DNA of 64,000 nucleotides from Erythrocercus mccallii (GCA_013397435.1 VZRG01000785.1:248001-312000); one strand, 5' to 3'. Counted from the stretch's first letter, positions 37,301 to 50,798 are shown. Made by a program: numbers and translations. The notes: a model not told the origin generated them from the letters alone.

Positions 37301-38605
37301 TTATTTACATTGCCCACAGGGCATGTTGGATTGGAGCACATTTCCTCTCTTGTTGCACTTGATGAATGCAGCTCTATTAAAATATCATCTCATCTTCACA
37401 CTAGATTGCAGTCTAAGATAATATGTGTTTTTTCTATATCGTTTATACAAGAAAGATTATGTTAAATGCCAGACCCAGTAAATATTTCAAGATCCACTGC
37501 ATTGCTGAGAACAGTTTCTCCCTGGGCATATGTTTCAGAGCCAAAGAAAACACTTTAAAAATTTCCTTCCTGTTTAATTTTTTTAAAGGGCATTCTCCCT
37601 ATATCTGTTACTGAAATGACAAGTTGTCATGTTCCTTGATCTTATTACAGTTGCAGATGTAACTCAGCAGGGAATCTGCCCGAGTTTACATTAAAAATCA
37701 TAAGACCCTGATTTTGATTTTTTTTATCAGTTTAAATCTTTCTGTGGTATAGGTCTTCCAGCTTTACCTCATTGTAATCAAGATCAGAATTGCTCCTAAT
37801 TATAACACTTAACTCCTGTGTAGTGCTTTACACTTTTCAGGCTCTCTATATTCATCAATTAATTAATCCCCAAAGCAGTATTAGATTTCTACTAAAAAAA
37901 ATGGAAACCAAAGCAAAAGGGTGAGAAGAACTTGCCAAAAAGCAGAGGTGATGGAGGAAGAGAATGGCCCCAGTTCCAGGGAGGAGGAGAACACTCCCAG
38001 TCCTAATCCCAGGATGTTCTTGCAGTTCACTCTCTCTCAAACCCTCACCGGGTGGATTGTCCTTCTCAGTGTGCAGGGAAATGTCCCTGCATAATTGTGG
38101 CACAGTACCTGCCCTGTGCCGCCTGCACCTGGATAACCCCCTCCATGGATCCTGGAATAAAAGCCATGGCTGCACAAAGACATGCTTCCAGAATATCCGT
38201 TTTATTCCAGAGTAATATCCAGGCAGGATATTTTATTGGCCTATCTGTAGTGGATTAATTATTCTAGTACAGCTGTTCTGGGAAGGTATTTCCCTGCAGG
38301 CAAGCCCATGGAGGGCAAAGGGGAAATGTGAGCTTGTTGAGGGATTAGGCAGAAGGGTGGGATGTTTAAAGGTTCAGCTAAGCTTCAAATAAATGAATTT
38401 AAACCTTTGGAGGTTTTCTCCATCGCACCTCATGGAGATCAGATCATTTTTATCAAAGAGAATAAAAAGGACCAAGATGCAAATTTTTTCTTATTACATT
38501 AGTTAGTTGGAGAGGGAAAATGAGAGAAGTGACTTGAAGAGAGAAAGCAGGTTACATGGACTTTAGATTATGTGATTTTGGAAGGTGTGAGTCATTAGGA
38601 AAGAA
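34331..38605. other. Non-coding stretch holding a 235-codon antisense frame
   Basis: The longest non-repeat open frame of the window lies here on the minus strand (36051-35344, 235 codons). Its product is Ser/Pro/Leu-rich with no domain, signal peptide or repeat I recognise, and shorter frames on the plus strand overlap it. A frame this long is roughly what one expects once by chance in 64 kb at this composition. A tandem pair 'attagcagca' lies at 35461-35480. Octamers occur at 36,198, 37,068 and 38,477. A double homeodomain word, AATTAATTAAT, lies near 37,857. Confidence 0.5.
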
Positions 38606-38615
38606 GGGGGGGGGG
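38606..38615 (+). repeat. G10 homopolymer
   Basis: Ten consecutive G residues. A similar G8 run occurs at 40710-40717. Confidence 0.8.
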
Positions 38616-39399
38616 AATAATTTTCTCTGGTCGCTATGCAGTAATGCAGAACAGTTGTTCCTGTGTTTATTTCTGTATTTTCCAGCATGGAAATTGTTGG
38701 CATGGCCCATTGTGAGATAGGGATTGTGCAAACTGAAATAGAAAAGCAAATACTCACCAATATAATGGCAGCTGATGCCAACTGTAACACCTGACACAAA
38801 TATGTTGAACCTATCAGAGAGGAGAGATCATTAAAAGAAACAAGTATTCTTTTAACTTTCATTTCCTGAAGGGATTTTGATTTGTTTAGGGTATTTTAAG
38901 AATAACTGGAACAACTGCACTGGACTGAAATGGCACACCAAGTAGGGCAGGGAGAAGAAATCTTTGATTTCTGCTTTTGTACTTCAGAGTCTGAAAACAG
39001 AAAAGTACTTCATTAAAAGCAGGGGCAGCAGGAGATCAAATGGTTTATTCCTATTACAGTGCATTAGTATTTTGAATCAATATTTCATTAATAAGATTCA
39101 CTCTTACATGCCTACTTTTCTTCAGAAAAATTGAAAATCAAACACAAACAAATGCAGCTGTTGTTTGCGTTCCCCCTGAAGGTCCTCTCGTCTGTGCACG
39201 GAGTGTTTGTTCCTTTCCCTTCCTTTATTTTCATTTTAAACCTTGAGACTGATAAAAGTCAGATCATTTTCAAATTGTTTATGTTGTTGCCTACACCAAA
39301 ATCATCCCTTTTTAAGGAAATTATCTTAAAAGCAGCCAAGTCTGCTGACATGGTATCGTCTCTTGGAAATGCCTCTGGTCATGGCTATGTTTCATAGAT
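38616..39399. other. Non-coding stretch, AT-rich
   Basis: No open frame of interest and no recognisable repeat. Confidence 0.6.
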
Positions 39400-40380
39400 T
39401 GGTTGCGGGTGCAGGATTCTTTGGCTGCCTCTGACCTTGCTGCTTGTTCTGTTTGCCTTTTGGGGTTGTGGAGCAGGTCCCTGGAGCAGAGTCCCCAGCA
39501 GCACAACCTGGGCTCCGAGTCACACACCTCACACAGAGGGTGCAGTGCTGGGGTGCAGAGGGTGCAGTGCTGCTCCGGGCCCTGGCAGCGTTCATATCCT
39601 GGGATCCTCGTTCCTTCTGGCAGAGCAGCTCCATGGCCTCTTGCTGGGGTGCTGGGAGTCCTTTGGAGCCGGAGCAGCCCCAGCAGGTCACTGATGGTTC
39701 AGGCTGAACATCCAGAGCAGCAGTGTCAGGGCATGTCCTGGCTCAGGTTGTCGTGTCTGTCTGTGCAGGAAGGCACTGTGTGTGCAGAGCCCAGCTAAAG
39801 CTCACCAGACTGAGATGCTTTGCTCAAGGACCCGAATGCAGCAGCTCTGTTCCCACCTGGCCCACCTCTCCCCTGTGGTTTGTCTTCCCCGTGGTTCCCT
39901 CCCTGGGAGAAGCAGCTGCTGTGCAGACTCAGAGCTTGTCCTGACCCTGGGTGAGGAGGCAGATGAGAGCACAACTGAGAGCTCTCAAATACTTCTGGTT
40001 CACCAGTGCAGACACAAAGTACACAGCAGGAGAACATCTGCCTACAGGGACTACTGTGCAGGGCTTGTAATGCTTGAATAATCTTTGTCTGCTCCTATGG
40101 TGCAAAATGGATGGATCCCAACCCAGCACAGAGCAGAGTCAGTGCTGCATTCTCTTCTGGCTGAATACATTGTCCCTGACTGCAGCTCCTTCCCATCCTG
40201 TGCTCCAGGGATGGCAGGGGAGCAGCAGCACAGAGCTCTGGGAGCTGTGTGGTGCTGTGTGCCCTGGCAGTGCCCTGTGTTTGGAGGCTTTGGCCCTGGT
40301 GTGTTTGTCTGTCCCTTGTCTCGTGAGAGGGACAGGGGGGGAGCTCAGATACAAGTGCAGACATTTGTCTTCTGTTTAGA
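39400..40380. other. GC-rich pocket, no gene recognised
   Basis: A clearly GC-richer block in which frames of 80 to 180 codons open on both strands at once; this is the signature of low stop-codon density, not of a gene. CpG is scarce, so it is not a CpG island. A 22-base direct repeat 'gagggtgcagtgctg' occurs at 39536 and 39558. Confidence 0.6.
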
Positions 40381-40563
40381 AAAAACAACTGGTGTTTGGG
40401 CAAGTTTCTCTTCTTGCATATCTAATCCCAGCCTTGAACTGTCCCTCTCCATCCCACAGTTACTCTCTCCCTCTGCACGGACGTATTTGTTTTTCTCTGC
40501 TCCTTTGATACCAACATTTCTTCTCTCCCAGAGTTTAACTCTTCTACAAGAGGCTCTAATGTG

Positions 40564-40609
40564 TTTTCTGTATTTTCATGGTCAGGTTTTCTGTATGTTC
40601 ATGGTCAGA
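40564..40609 (+). repeat. 23-bp tandem duplication
   Basis: The unit beginning 'ttttctgtat' and ending 'ttcatggtcag' at 40564-40586 is repeated at 40587-40609 with one internal difference. Confidence 0.85.
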
Positions 40610-42419
40610 GCCATTCAGACCAACTAAGAAAAGCCAGCCAAGCAGGTCAGGGAAAAGAGCCTTCATGTGCTTTGTGGATTGCTCTCATGGTTGGACAAAC
40701 TGGCAGGACGGGGGGGGAAAAAAGTGTTTGTCTATGTGTTGTGTATGTGGAAATCTTTGCAGCTCCAGTCTAGACCTTCCCTGCTGTTCAGGGAATCAGG
40801 GAAACTGCAGCCAGAGCAGCGAGGCTGGGTGAAATCATAATAGTCCCATTGACACCAGCCTGCACTAGTGGCTGCGCAGACCCAGCAGTCTGGCAGGGGA
40901 AATGTGTCACCCACACTGTCCTGACTGGGGCACCCCCTGACACCCTCCAGTGGTGCTGCTTTCTCGTGCAGCAGCCGAAATCCCCATCAGGACACTCCCT
41001 CTGAGCTCTAAGCAGATCCAGGGGAGCTGTGGCTCAGGTGTTGCTTGGCTAAACAGCGCTTTAGCCCCCCATTAATACAGAACAGTACCAGGTACAGTGA
41101 GAGTAGGGCTTTCTTCCCCAGTGCCATCAGTGCTCTCCTCTCTGATGGGAGAAAATCACACGTGCTACCCTGGAGACTGAAACACATCGAGGTTGGCCAA
41201 AGACGTTGTGTTGAGCCATATGTTGACCCAAATCATCAAGAGATTCTGTGGGTTTTGTGTCCCAGCTTTGTTGCGTTCAGGCCCTCCCTTGTGTTTGTCA
41301 GGCTTCCAGGCACTGATGTCTGGCGTTCCCACCCTGTCTGCCACCCAGTCCCAGTGAGCTTTTTGCTGAAACAGGAGCCTTTGATTTTTCATTTTGAATT
41401 AACTCTGGGGGTTTAAATTTCTTTCCTGGGTATTTTTTAAGATTTCAGACAAAAAGAATAAAAAAGTCTGTATCCAAAAAAAAACCTCATATGTTGGGGG
41501 CAAATGAAATGTTTCCCCTTTTTTCCTCCTCCCCTTTCCTTTTTCCTAATTTGATATTGATTTAAAACACAAACTGGAGACAACCAGAAATGATGTTACA
41601 GTGCTATTATCCTCTTTTCCCTTCCTTTCCTTGGCTGTGATGCATTTGCACTGCTTGCAATTCTGACTTCCTCAGAAGACACTTCCCGGGAGCCTCCTTT
41701 TCCCTCAGAATTCCAACCCCGGCTCCCCAAGTTGTTCCTGTGCGTACCAGATTAATGACATCAGCTCCACCAGTCTGTCTTTTCGGCTGCAAAAATAGCA
41801 AGGTGGTGACTCAAAATGAAAAGTGCTTTCCAAGTGGTTATGTTGTATTTAGTATATTAACCACCACCCCTCAGAGGAGGCGGATGAGTGTGGAGGAGGA
41901 AGAGGTTGTTTTGGAGATTTTGTGCAAAACTTCTTTTGAGTGACAGCGTTCTGTGACAGTTCCCAAAAGCAATGCTTTTCACTGGCTCCCAAATTCTCTT
42001 ATCTTTTGGCAAATCTCCTCCCCATCCTGCCTCTCCTCCTTTGGATACTGGTGAGAAACCAACAAAAGGAAAAGGGAGCACCTGGCACGTTCCCCCCGTG
42101 GCACATGCAGCTCGAGTCAGTTCTCAGCAGATGGGCTCCTGCAGCCCTCTTAGAAGGACATTTTGGCCCTGGTGACCAGAATTTTGATCACGTGTCCCTG
42201 ATTATTTTCTGAGCTGCTGCTGACTTTTAAGACCCATTACAATGGAAAATAAAACCTTTATAAGTGCTACCAGCAGCAGTGCTGGGGAAGGACCTGATTA
42301 CCAAAGGCATGTATGGCACTGTGGCCTGTGCTAGAACGGAGCATTTCAATTGTGCTCTGCAAACTTCACCCCTGCAGACGGATGGAAAATGGCTGGATGG
42401 AGCAGGGATTCATTTTCTA
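40610..42419. other. Non-coding stretch, mixed composition
   Basis: Short frames only, the longest being 123 codons at 41045-41416 with no recognisable domain. A T/C-rich patch lies at about 41,514-41,550. Confidence 0.6.
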
Positions 42420-42800
42420 AAGGAAATGAGGATATAAATTCATTTAAGAAATGACATGCCAATTTTTCTTGCTCCGTTTTCCTCTCATAATAAGCGGTAC
42501 AGCTGCCAGGAATTTTTGTGAAAATAACACTTGCTTTCTGATTTTTTTTAATTTTATGTTTTTAAAATCCTGCTCAAACGTTATGAAAGATCCTGAGCCA
42601 GATATTTCATAGTTAAGATCTTAGCGGAGGTAAACCTCACCAAACAAATGAAGAGTCCCTGTCCCTGTTGACTGCTGACAATTATAGTGACACACACTGC
42701 AACATTACTTCCTCAAAACCTGGAGAAAATATATAACCCATTTACTTAATGGACTGAGCTATAATGTCATCAGTTAAGTGAATCCCGTGAATAAAGAACA
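42420..42800. other. AT-rich block with conserved-element appearance
   Basis: About 380 bases with no repeat, no open frame and a dense mix of TAAT, TTAAGT and AAATATAT words ('gcggtacagctgccagg' near 42,494 is an E-box-containing island, CAGCTG). I read it as a candidate conserved non-coding element by eye only. Confidence 0.3.
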
Positions 42801-43562
42801 AGATGAAGTAATTGCTTCCAAAACATTTCTGGAATGAAGTAAGGCTTCACAGTGACTGGTCTCCTGGGGTCCCCTTGATAACCTCTTTGCAGCAAAGTTT
42901 GTTCTTCTGTGGTGCAGAGATCCTTTTCCAGGTGTTATTAAGGACTTAACTCACTAGACAGCATTTAAGGGGGGACCTTGATGTCACCCCACTGTGGCTG
43001 GGTTGAGGCATTGCCATCTTGGTTGGGTTTAAAACAAAGCAGCTGGAAAGGAAAACAACCTCAAGTGCACAAACTGGCACAGATCTGCTGTGTTCCAGCT
43101 CTTTGTGGAGGTGTCGAGCACCTGTAGGTCCCAGCAGAGCAGTTTATAAACCCAGCCAAGGAATGACACAGCAGGCTGGGGTGTGTTCCCAGCTGAGACA
43201 GTTTCAAAACAAGTGAAGAAACTCTACTGGTCTGCTGTTGGAACCAGCACTCCTTGACTGCTGTGGGAGAGCTGCAGCAGCAAGGTCTGCACCTTCTCCT
43301 ACAGCTCATCTTTCACTTGGCTTTGGCATTTTTCTTCAGAGGAGAAGCTGGGATGCCATCCCACAGGGCAGCAAGGGCAGGGAATGAAAGGCTGAGCTGG
43401 CTCCAAAGAGCTTGGCAGTGTGTCTGTAGAGACCCTCTCTTTGTTTCAGGGTTGTTGGGCCCCCGAGAGTTGTCTAGGTCTTTTTCTCATAATGAAAGAA
43501 AAACTGTTGGAAATGCTATTTTTGTAGTCCACAGGATAAAAGAGATGTTTCCCTGAATCTTT
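42801..43562. other. Non-coding stretch, no gene recognised
   Basis: Mixed composition. The 100-codon frame at 43254-43556 shows no recognisable domain. Confidence 0.6.
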
Positions 43563-43720
43563 GCAGCTTTTACTAGGCTGGAAGGGACATATGGGGGTCA
43601 TCTAGTCTGACTGTCTGCTTAGGGAAGGGCTATTTTCAAAATCAGATCAAGTCATATAAAACAATCAGTTTAGCCCTTGATAATAATTTTTAGAGGTTTC
43701 TGCCTCCATAGCCACACAAA
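43563..43720 (-). mobile_element. CR1 LINE fragment, antisense
   Basis: 'aggctggaagggacatatgg' followed by 'gggtcatctagtctgac', 'ctgcttagggaagggc' and 'tcaaaatcagatcaagtc' follows the order of the antisense strand of avian CR1 3' sequence (ggaagggacc...tcatctagtcc...aatcagatcaggt), continuing as 'agaggtttctgcctccat' near 43,693. Substitution is heavy and the ends are approximate. It is non-functional. Confidence 0.75.
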
Positions 43721-46700
43721 GAGCTAATCTGGCCTTTGGCACATTGAATTAGGCAGAAATTTCCAGCTCCAGAGCAAGAGGAACACAGAGGCAAGAAACT
43801 CTTGAGGTGGGTCAGCCTCAGTGGGCAGGAGAGCTCATTTCTTTGTCTGTGGTGGATCCTTTTGGCAAGGCTCCCAGCCCTGAGTCCCATCTTCCCTCCT
43901 GTCCCCCTGCCAGGCTGCCCAAGGTCATGGGACCCTCAGGCTTGTGCAGAGTGTGAAACCAAGGGTTTGTGTCACAAACCTTGGGGAGCAGAGCAGGAGT
44001 GGCAATGATAATGGTTCACCAGCTGTGCTTACAAAGCAAAATTAGAAGCCTTGCCTTGTTCCTAACTCCCCTTCCTTATCCTTCACACAATGCCCCTATC
44101 TGCCCTTCTCATGTGATTTCTGTATTCCCCTCAGCAATTTTATTTGCACAATGTTGTTTTTTTTTCTCCCACATGGTTGTTTTTCTGGCTGCTTCACAGT
44201 GGCTGAAATGCTTAGTTCTTTCCATCTTACTTAAGAGGTTTCTGGTCTTACAGCTGCTCTGGAAAAATGTAAGGGCTTAATTAACATGCAACTATTGGGA
44301 GGCAAGAGAAAAAGTAAATAGAGGGTCACGTTCTTTTTGTCTGACAGAGCGAAGAGCCCCGTGGTACAGAGTGCACAAAAAAAGGGGTTTCCTAAAGAGA
44401 TCTGGGTTCTCTTTCCATCCCAGTGCCTTGTGTGATTTCCAGGCAGTGCCTCATCTCCCCAAGCCTCCTTGCCTTCTCTTGCTTTGCTTTCCTATTCACT
44501 TATTTTCTCCTCTGTTGAGGTGTTGAGCAGCTTAGGGCAGGCACCATCCCACCTAAAATGTACCTGTGTCAGCTGGCAAAGCCCCTGCCTGTGAAACCTT
44601 TGCACACAGTGGTGCAGAGAGACACCTCACAGTGATTCAGAGCTCAATTGGAATAAATAACAGCTCCTAAAATCCCTTTTTCTCTCCATTAGCTGCAGTG
44701 AGAACCTAAAACGATTGTGTTTCTAACCTGGACAAAGAAAATCTAGTGGGAACCTACACAGCCTGGAGCATATGCAGTGTTTATCACCAGCAGCTCAGCT
44801 GAAAACTTTAACACCTAACTATAACAAATTATAATGCTAGGAAAAACTGCTTTTCCTGGGTTTCTTTCACACAAAGAATCTTGTTGCTGAATATCACGAT
44901 CACAGCAAGCACAGCAGAAATCACTTGAGCTCTTTTTTTGTGATAGCAGTGAAGGGCTGTAAGCAAAATGAAGCACTGTTCTTCTGGGAATAAATAAAAA
45001 AGCAGGATCTGCATTCAAACACTTATGGAAACTTAGAGGAAACTTAAGGCCTGATACTTTGTAAAGGGAAGAGGAATGATGAAGATGCAGAGGTTGGAGA
45101 GGGGAGTTTGCCCTATTGGGTCATTCTTTAGCCAATATTTGGTGCAGCTCGGTGTGATGAGCAGCACACCTTGTTACAGTCCAGGAGGTGGGAGGATAAA
45201 CTTGAAAGAGGAAGGAACTTAGGTGCTGTTTGATTACCTGCTTCCTAAAGACAGCAAAATGTTGAGCACCAACAAAAAGCCTCACATAAAAAAAGTGAAG
45301 AGCTCCTTCCCCTCAGACACCTCAAAAGGCCAAATGATCTTTTGAAATGTGGGATTTTATCTGAGCACTGCAACGACACTGGAGCAGGGAAGTCAGGAAG
45401 GGGTTTGTGAAGGCAGCTGCCACTGCTGGGTGTGAGAATGGAAGAACAAGCCTGTCTTAGATCGTCTGGTGGAGTCACCTCCCTTTGTCGACCCTCATAA
45501 TTTTCCAAAAATCCTTGCTGCCCTCTCCTCCCTGCTTTATTCCCCCCGAATCTTTGTTCCCACTACATCTCTCTCCAGCTGGATCATTTTTGATAGCTAC
45601 ACCTTCCCTCAAAGAAAGCACATATTCATGAAAATAATCTGTAATTTGTCACTATGAATTGTGTTTTCTTTCCCTTCCTATTGTATGTTAGGGTCATCTT
45701 TAGCTTTAGCTCTAGAAGATGGGGGTCTTTTTAATTTTCCTGCAGCTTTTCCTGCTTGTGCAGTGCTGAGCCCCTCAAAGCTCAATTCTGTTGCCCTACA
45801 TTGTATCATGAAACACTTCTACATGTGCTGAGTTGTAGGACTTATCAGCCAGCAAGCCACTGGTAGGTAAAATAGCAATAAAATTCTAATAATCCATTTG
45901 CTGAAGCCTTTCCTCATAGACAGATTTCTTGCTACAAAGTTATGACTCAGGCACCACCATTTTCAGTGGTCTGTTCTTCAAAGGAGGAATGTTTTTCACC
46001 CAACATGGTACTGAATCATTCCCTGGGATGTGTAAGGTATTTGTGCTTGCACCACGTCGAGGTGTTGTCGTTATGGTAACTCTTCTGTATTAGTATTGAT
46101 TCCTCATGTAGTGCAATTATGAATGTTGTTGTTTTAAAATACTCTGAGCTGTCTCCAGCCCAGGGAGCCAGCACAGCTCAGTGAGACCTGCACATCCCCA
46201 CTGAGGCAGAGCTGTTTCACCATACGGTGTTCAAATAAAGAGCTGGTGAGCAAAAGAACACAGCAGAACTATTTCTGTGGGAAATCAGTGGAGAAGTCCA
46301 CATTTCCCTTGAACTTTTCTCCACAGCTCTAAGACAGAGCTACTTTTCTATTTTTTTTCCTTTTAAATTAATTCAGCCTTGGTTCTCAGGTAATCACATG
46401 AGTCCAAATAAGCAAGACTGCACTGCACTAATTGAAATGATTATATAAGCTGTGATATTTCTGCAGAGGTGCTTTAGAAAAGCCCACTTTTGCCCAAGGT
46501 CCAGAAATTGTACATCCATTCCTCAGTATATCCTAGGGAAAGGAAGGGAGATGCCACAGTGCAAGGACCTCCTTGTGCTCCTTTCCTTTATGGTTTTAAT
46601 CCATTGTTTCACTTTTCTGGATGTGAAATATTTCAGATCTCGGTGCAATATTAAAGACACACAAAACCGCTAAAAACTGTGGCTCCAGTGTCCACAATTT

Positions 46701-47051
46701 GCCTCAAGGTTCCAAAACATTCCCTGGATGTTGCCCAGGGGACAATAAATCCACTTCTATCTCTCCAAACTTTGAAGGACAGACACTTTTTCTTAAATAG
46801 ACCTTCTCTGTTTTCATTCCCTTATTTATCTGGAGCTGACACTTTAGCACAGTAGATGCAGCCAGACACTCAAAACAAAGAGAAACTCGAGTCCTTGACT
46901 TTTTCTGAGACGTGCAGCCTGTATTTAAGAAGGAAAGAAAAATCTAACAAACAGAGAAAACTTGTTTACAGATTTGTCTCCTTGGCTTTTCTAAACATCA
47001 AACAGGCAGAACAAAGATTGGGAGTTTCTTCTACTTTGTGAAATACTAAAT
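43721..47051. other. Non-coding stretch, no gene recognised
   Basis: Mixed to AT-rich. Frames are up to about 100 codons with no recognisable product. A consensus TATATAAG lies at 46,442-46,449 with no promoter context I can see. A T10 run lies near 44,156. Confidence 0.6.
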
Positions 47052-47064
47052 AAAAAAAAAAAAA
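47052..47064 (+). repeat. A13 homopolymer
   Basis: Thirteen A residues in an AT-rich context. Confidence 0.8.
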
Positions 47065-50000
47065 TATTTATAGAATAACAAAAGAAAGAAACAAAAGATA
47101 CAGTGCACAAGGTGTTCCTTTGGTTTCTTGGGAGAATGTGCAGTGAGGCTCAAGATTGTTTGTCTGCATTGCAAACGCTCACAAGGAGCTTTTGAAAAAT
47201 GTTTCATTTGCTGGGTACTTGACCCTCTGAGTGGATAATGTGTCTCCAAAATGAAGGGAGGAAAGGAGGAGGCAAGGGAGAAGAAAGGAATTGTCTTTGC
47301 CTCTATTATCTTCAAAGACAGAAGCATTTCTGCAGGGTTTCTAGATAAATGGTGAAGGAGAGCTCTCCCATCCTTCCCCCTGCTCCAGGACACACTGTCC
47401 TCCACCCCTTCTGCTGGAGGCTGATTTCACTTTGCAACCATTTGCTGTGGTGTGTTTTACCAGGCCTTGCATCCAAAGAAACCAGATTTCCCAGCTGGGC
47501 TGGCCTTGGCGAGAGAATCACCCCTGCCAGAGGCTGAAATCAAGGTTTTTCATTTCATGTTCAAGTACAGAATAGGGCAGAAACAATAATAAGGGAGAAG
47601 GGTAGGATGGCCAGACATCCAAAAGCTCTCTGAGCTGTGTGGGATAGATGGAACCTCTTCCTGTGGCAATCTCCTCTTCTTGGGCAGCTTTGGGTGGAAG
47701 AGCCCTGCTGCTTTTACTGTTACCTGGTGACAGCTGCCATGGGTTTGTGCTCTGGAAATTCTGAGAGGATGCAGAGACAATCGGCTGCTCTAAGGCTGGG
47801 CAGTGAGATCAGAAAGGAGGAAAGCACTGACAGGACTAGGAGGCAGCTGCAAAGACATATTTTGCCCCAAAAGCAGTTTAAAAAGTGTGGAGAGCAGTTT
47901 GGGTGTTGATTTGGCAAAGGGTGCCCTGGTCATCCCACCAGTGCCATCACATCAGTGTCTGTAAAACCCAGCCATTTGTTTAACCACTGGGATAAGGACT
48001 TGGGGCAGTTTATTTTGCAGGTAGTTGGATTCAAAGCTCTTGGGCCTGGCCTTGAGGAGGGAAATGAAGCTGGTGCTGAACACGGAGGGTGGTTCTCACG
48101 TGGGATTTTCTGTCGCCACCATGTGAGACTGGCGCGTGCATGCAACAGGCACGGAGCCACCGCCACCAAACACATCCCCACTGCCAGCTGGACTTCAACC
48201 AGACATCCAAAGGTGAAATCTTATCTCCATGCCTGAGAGAAAACAGGAGGAGATGCAGATGGTCCCAATAAACCATTGCAGGAAACAAAGTACACTTGAT
48301 AAGGAGCAAGGGAAAAGGAGGACGAGAATTCCTAATGTCAGTGATTCTGTTAAAGACTTTGACCATGCCTTATGGGAAACTGCAAAGTTAAAATATAAAT
48401 AAACTGACTTTAAAACCTCAATATTGCAACAGTAGTGGCTGAGTTGAATTTAAATTACCTTCTGTAATTCTTGGAATATCTAATGCTTTAAGAAAGTGTG
48501 ATGTTTTTCTTACCTCTTACATAACTTTTTTTGGTCAAATTTCTGCAGCAGTGTATTGATTTTATTTTTTTTTATGGCAGAGATTATCAAGCCTGTTACC
48601 AGTTGCTTACAAATAAAGGCTGGACATGTTAGAAAATTAAGAATTCAAAGAGCAGGGAATTCTTCTCAAAGTCTTATCCAACAATCCTAACATTTTCCAC
48701 AAAAGCACCTGAGTATGAAAGAAGGATAAGGATAGGAACATCATATTAGTGACTGTCATTTTATTTTATTTATCTGCTGAGTGCAGTGCAGAGAGAGAAT
48801 CACTTTTCAGCTCTGAAATTACTGTAGGTCTTGTTCACAAATAGAACCTAAGTGCTGCTGACTACACTGTGCCTTTGCTCTTTGCATCCTGAAAGACTCT
48901 TTGGCTTGAGGAAAAGGCAGTTCTGTATCTGCTCACAGACAGTGAAAACCAGTCAGCTGCACACAGGAGATCAGATTTGAAGGTGTAGTTTTGCCTTAAT
49001 GCTCGGAATAGGAGGGGCTGTTACACCAGCAGGAGCACAGGCTGGCCCCCTCAATGGCCCAGCATTTTGGGGTTAGTCTGTGCAGACCTGCAATATTCTC
49101 TCCTATTGATTAGAGTTAAGTTGATAATACTATTATGCCTCTACTGAATACAAAATGATTCTGTAAGCCCTAGCAGAGGGGCTTTTTTCCCTTCTACAAT
49201 GGTATATGAGACAAGTAAATCTACAGGACACTCTTTGACTGCTGATTCATTTCTGATTCATAAAAATAAGCAGATAGCAAGACATATGTCTGAGTTGAAC
49301 AGCATTTACTCTGTGGGAACATGTAAATGTAATAACACTCTTTAACAGGGTTAAACAATATTAGCCCTCTGATTTGTCATTATTAGTGTCACTAATTCTA
49401 GTTTCATGAACATCACTGAAAATATATGGCATGCAAAAAACTACTACCATAATGTGAGCACATGCATCTGTCTTTCCAGAAGAAAAACAGGCTTGGCAGG
49501 GACTGCAGTTCTGCAAGGATTTGAAACAACAACTTTTTATTCATTAAAATGTGGTTATGGTCTGAAAATGGACTTTAGAGAGAGGAGGAGGGAGGGAAAA
49601 ATTGATCTCTCATTACAGACAGCACTTAGCAATTCCAGTTTGTCTTCCAGTGGCAATCTGCACTGACAGATACAATGGCTTATTACTGCCCCCATTGATG
49701 CCAATGGAAAAATTCCCAGGGGAATTCAATGGGAGAAAGACCAGAGCCCAAATCTGGACTGCTGTCAACAGTGGGGAGCCAATGTCAGTCTAAACAGAGC
49801 AAGTTTGGTTTCTTTCCTGCCCCACGTGTCTTCGACACATTGCCAGCTCAGTGTTGAATCCAGCTTCTTTACAGCTCGTGAGGAGAGTGGCCAGGCAGGC
49901 TTTGCCAAGCCTGTGGAGTTTGAGGCTGTGTGAACCTCGTGAAATATTTACCAGCTTTGCAGGACTGGGGATTGACTTCTGCAGGCCAGTTCTCTTCTGA

Positions 50001-50159
50001 CTTCAGGCCAGGGCTCATCTCCTTACCAGGACGTTGCCATTGCTCTGGGTGTCCATGTGCACGTGAAGGCAGTTGCCAAAATGTGGCACCTGCACATGGT
50101 CACATCCCCAAAGGCACAGCCTGGACTGAGTCTCTCAGAGGAATGTGGCCTCTGCCTCA
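47065..50159. other. Non-coding stretch, no gene recognised
   Basis: GC-richer at 47,340-48,270 and AT-rich at 48,340-49,560. A small CpG-bearing patch lies at about 48,098-48,166 (including GGCGCG). Frames of up to 119 codons show no recognisable product. Confidence 0.6.
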
Positions 50160-50545
50160 AGAACCTGTTCTGAAAGCCCCCAGTGCAGAGGAGACACCAG
50201 AACAGCCTGTCCAGGATTTCCCTGCTCCTGCATGTAGGAAAGACATTTTCCTAATGCCTTAACCCCAGTTGTCTTTGCTGCAAATAAGGTGATCTCTGAA
50301 GGAACAAGAAGAGTATTGTTCTCTTTATAACAAACTTCTGCATGTTGGGAGACTTTTGTCATATCTTTCCTCTTATCAAATCTTTCCTTGTTCTTTTCTT
50401 CTCTAGACTAAACAAACCCAATTCCTACAACCTTTCCTTACAGGCCATGTTTTCCACATCTTTTATCACTCCTTTCTGCTCTTCCCTGGCCTCTTGCCAG
50501 TCAAACCAAATGAGAGTTCCCAAAGCTGGACATCCTGCCCCTATT
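50160..50545 (-). mobile_element. CR1-family LINE 3' region, antisense, about 385 bp
   Basis: The longest transposon piece in the window. Reading the plus strand, it shows in order the antisense phrases typical of old amniote CR1 copies: 'agcctgtccaggattt' (about 50,204), 'gtaggaaagacattttccta' (about 50,235), 'ttgctgcaaataaggtgat' (about 50,275), 'ttctctttataacaaacttc' (about 50,319), 'ctctagactaaacaaaccca' (50,401-50,420), 'caacctttccttacaggcc' and, near 50,520, 'cccaaagctggaca'. Spacing between the phrases matches the family. Many substitutions show it is old. It ends about 250 bases before the CpG-rich segment. Confidence 0.9.
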
Positions 50546-50798
50546 TTGTTGCTTTGGATATAGGACAGTGAAGCCAGCAGAATTAGCAAGAGATGAAGAG
50601 CTGATTTTTAATCCCCTCCATTATCCCTGAGCTGGATAGCAGTGCTGCAGGGGTTTAGGGGGAAAAAGAGCCAAAGTGGGAGCTCGCTGAAGCACTGAAC
50701 AAATGGCATCAATTCCTAGTTATGACCATCTCTTAAATTACGCCAAGTCCTCATTAACCCTGAGGTTATTACTTTGCCCAGATAAATATTCACCTGCA
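50546..50798. other. Spacer between CR1 and CpG-rich segment
   Basis: CpG-poor. From about 50,700 the sequence is unique-looking and AT-richer. Confidence 0.5.
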
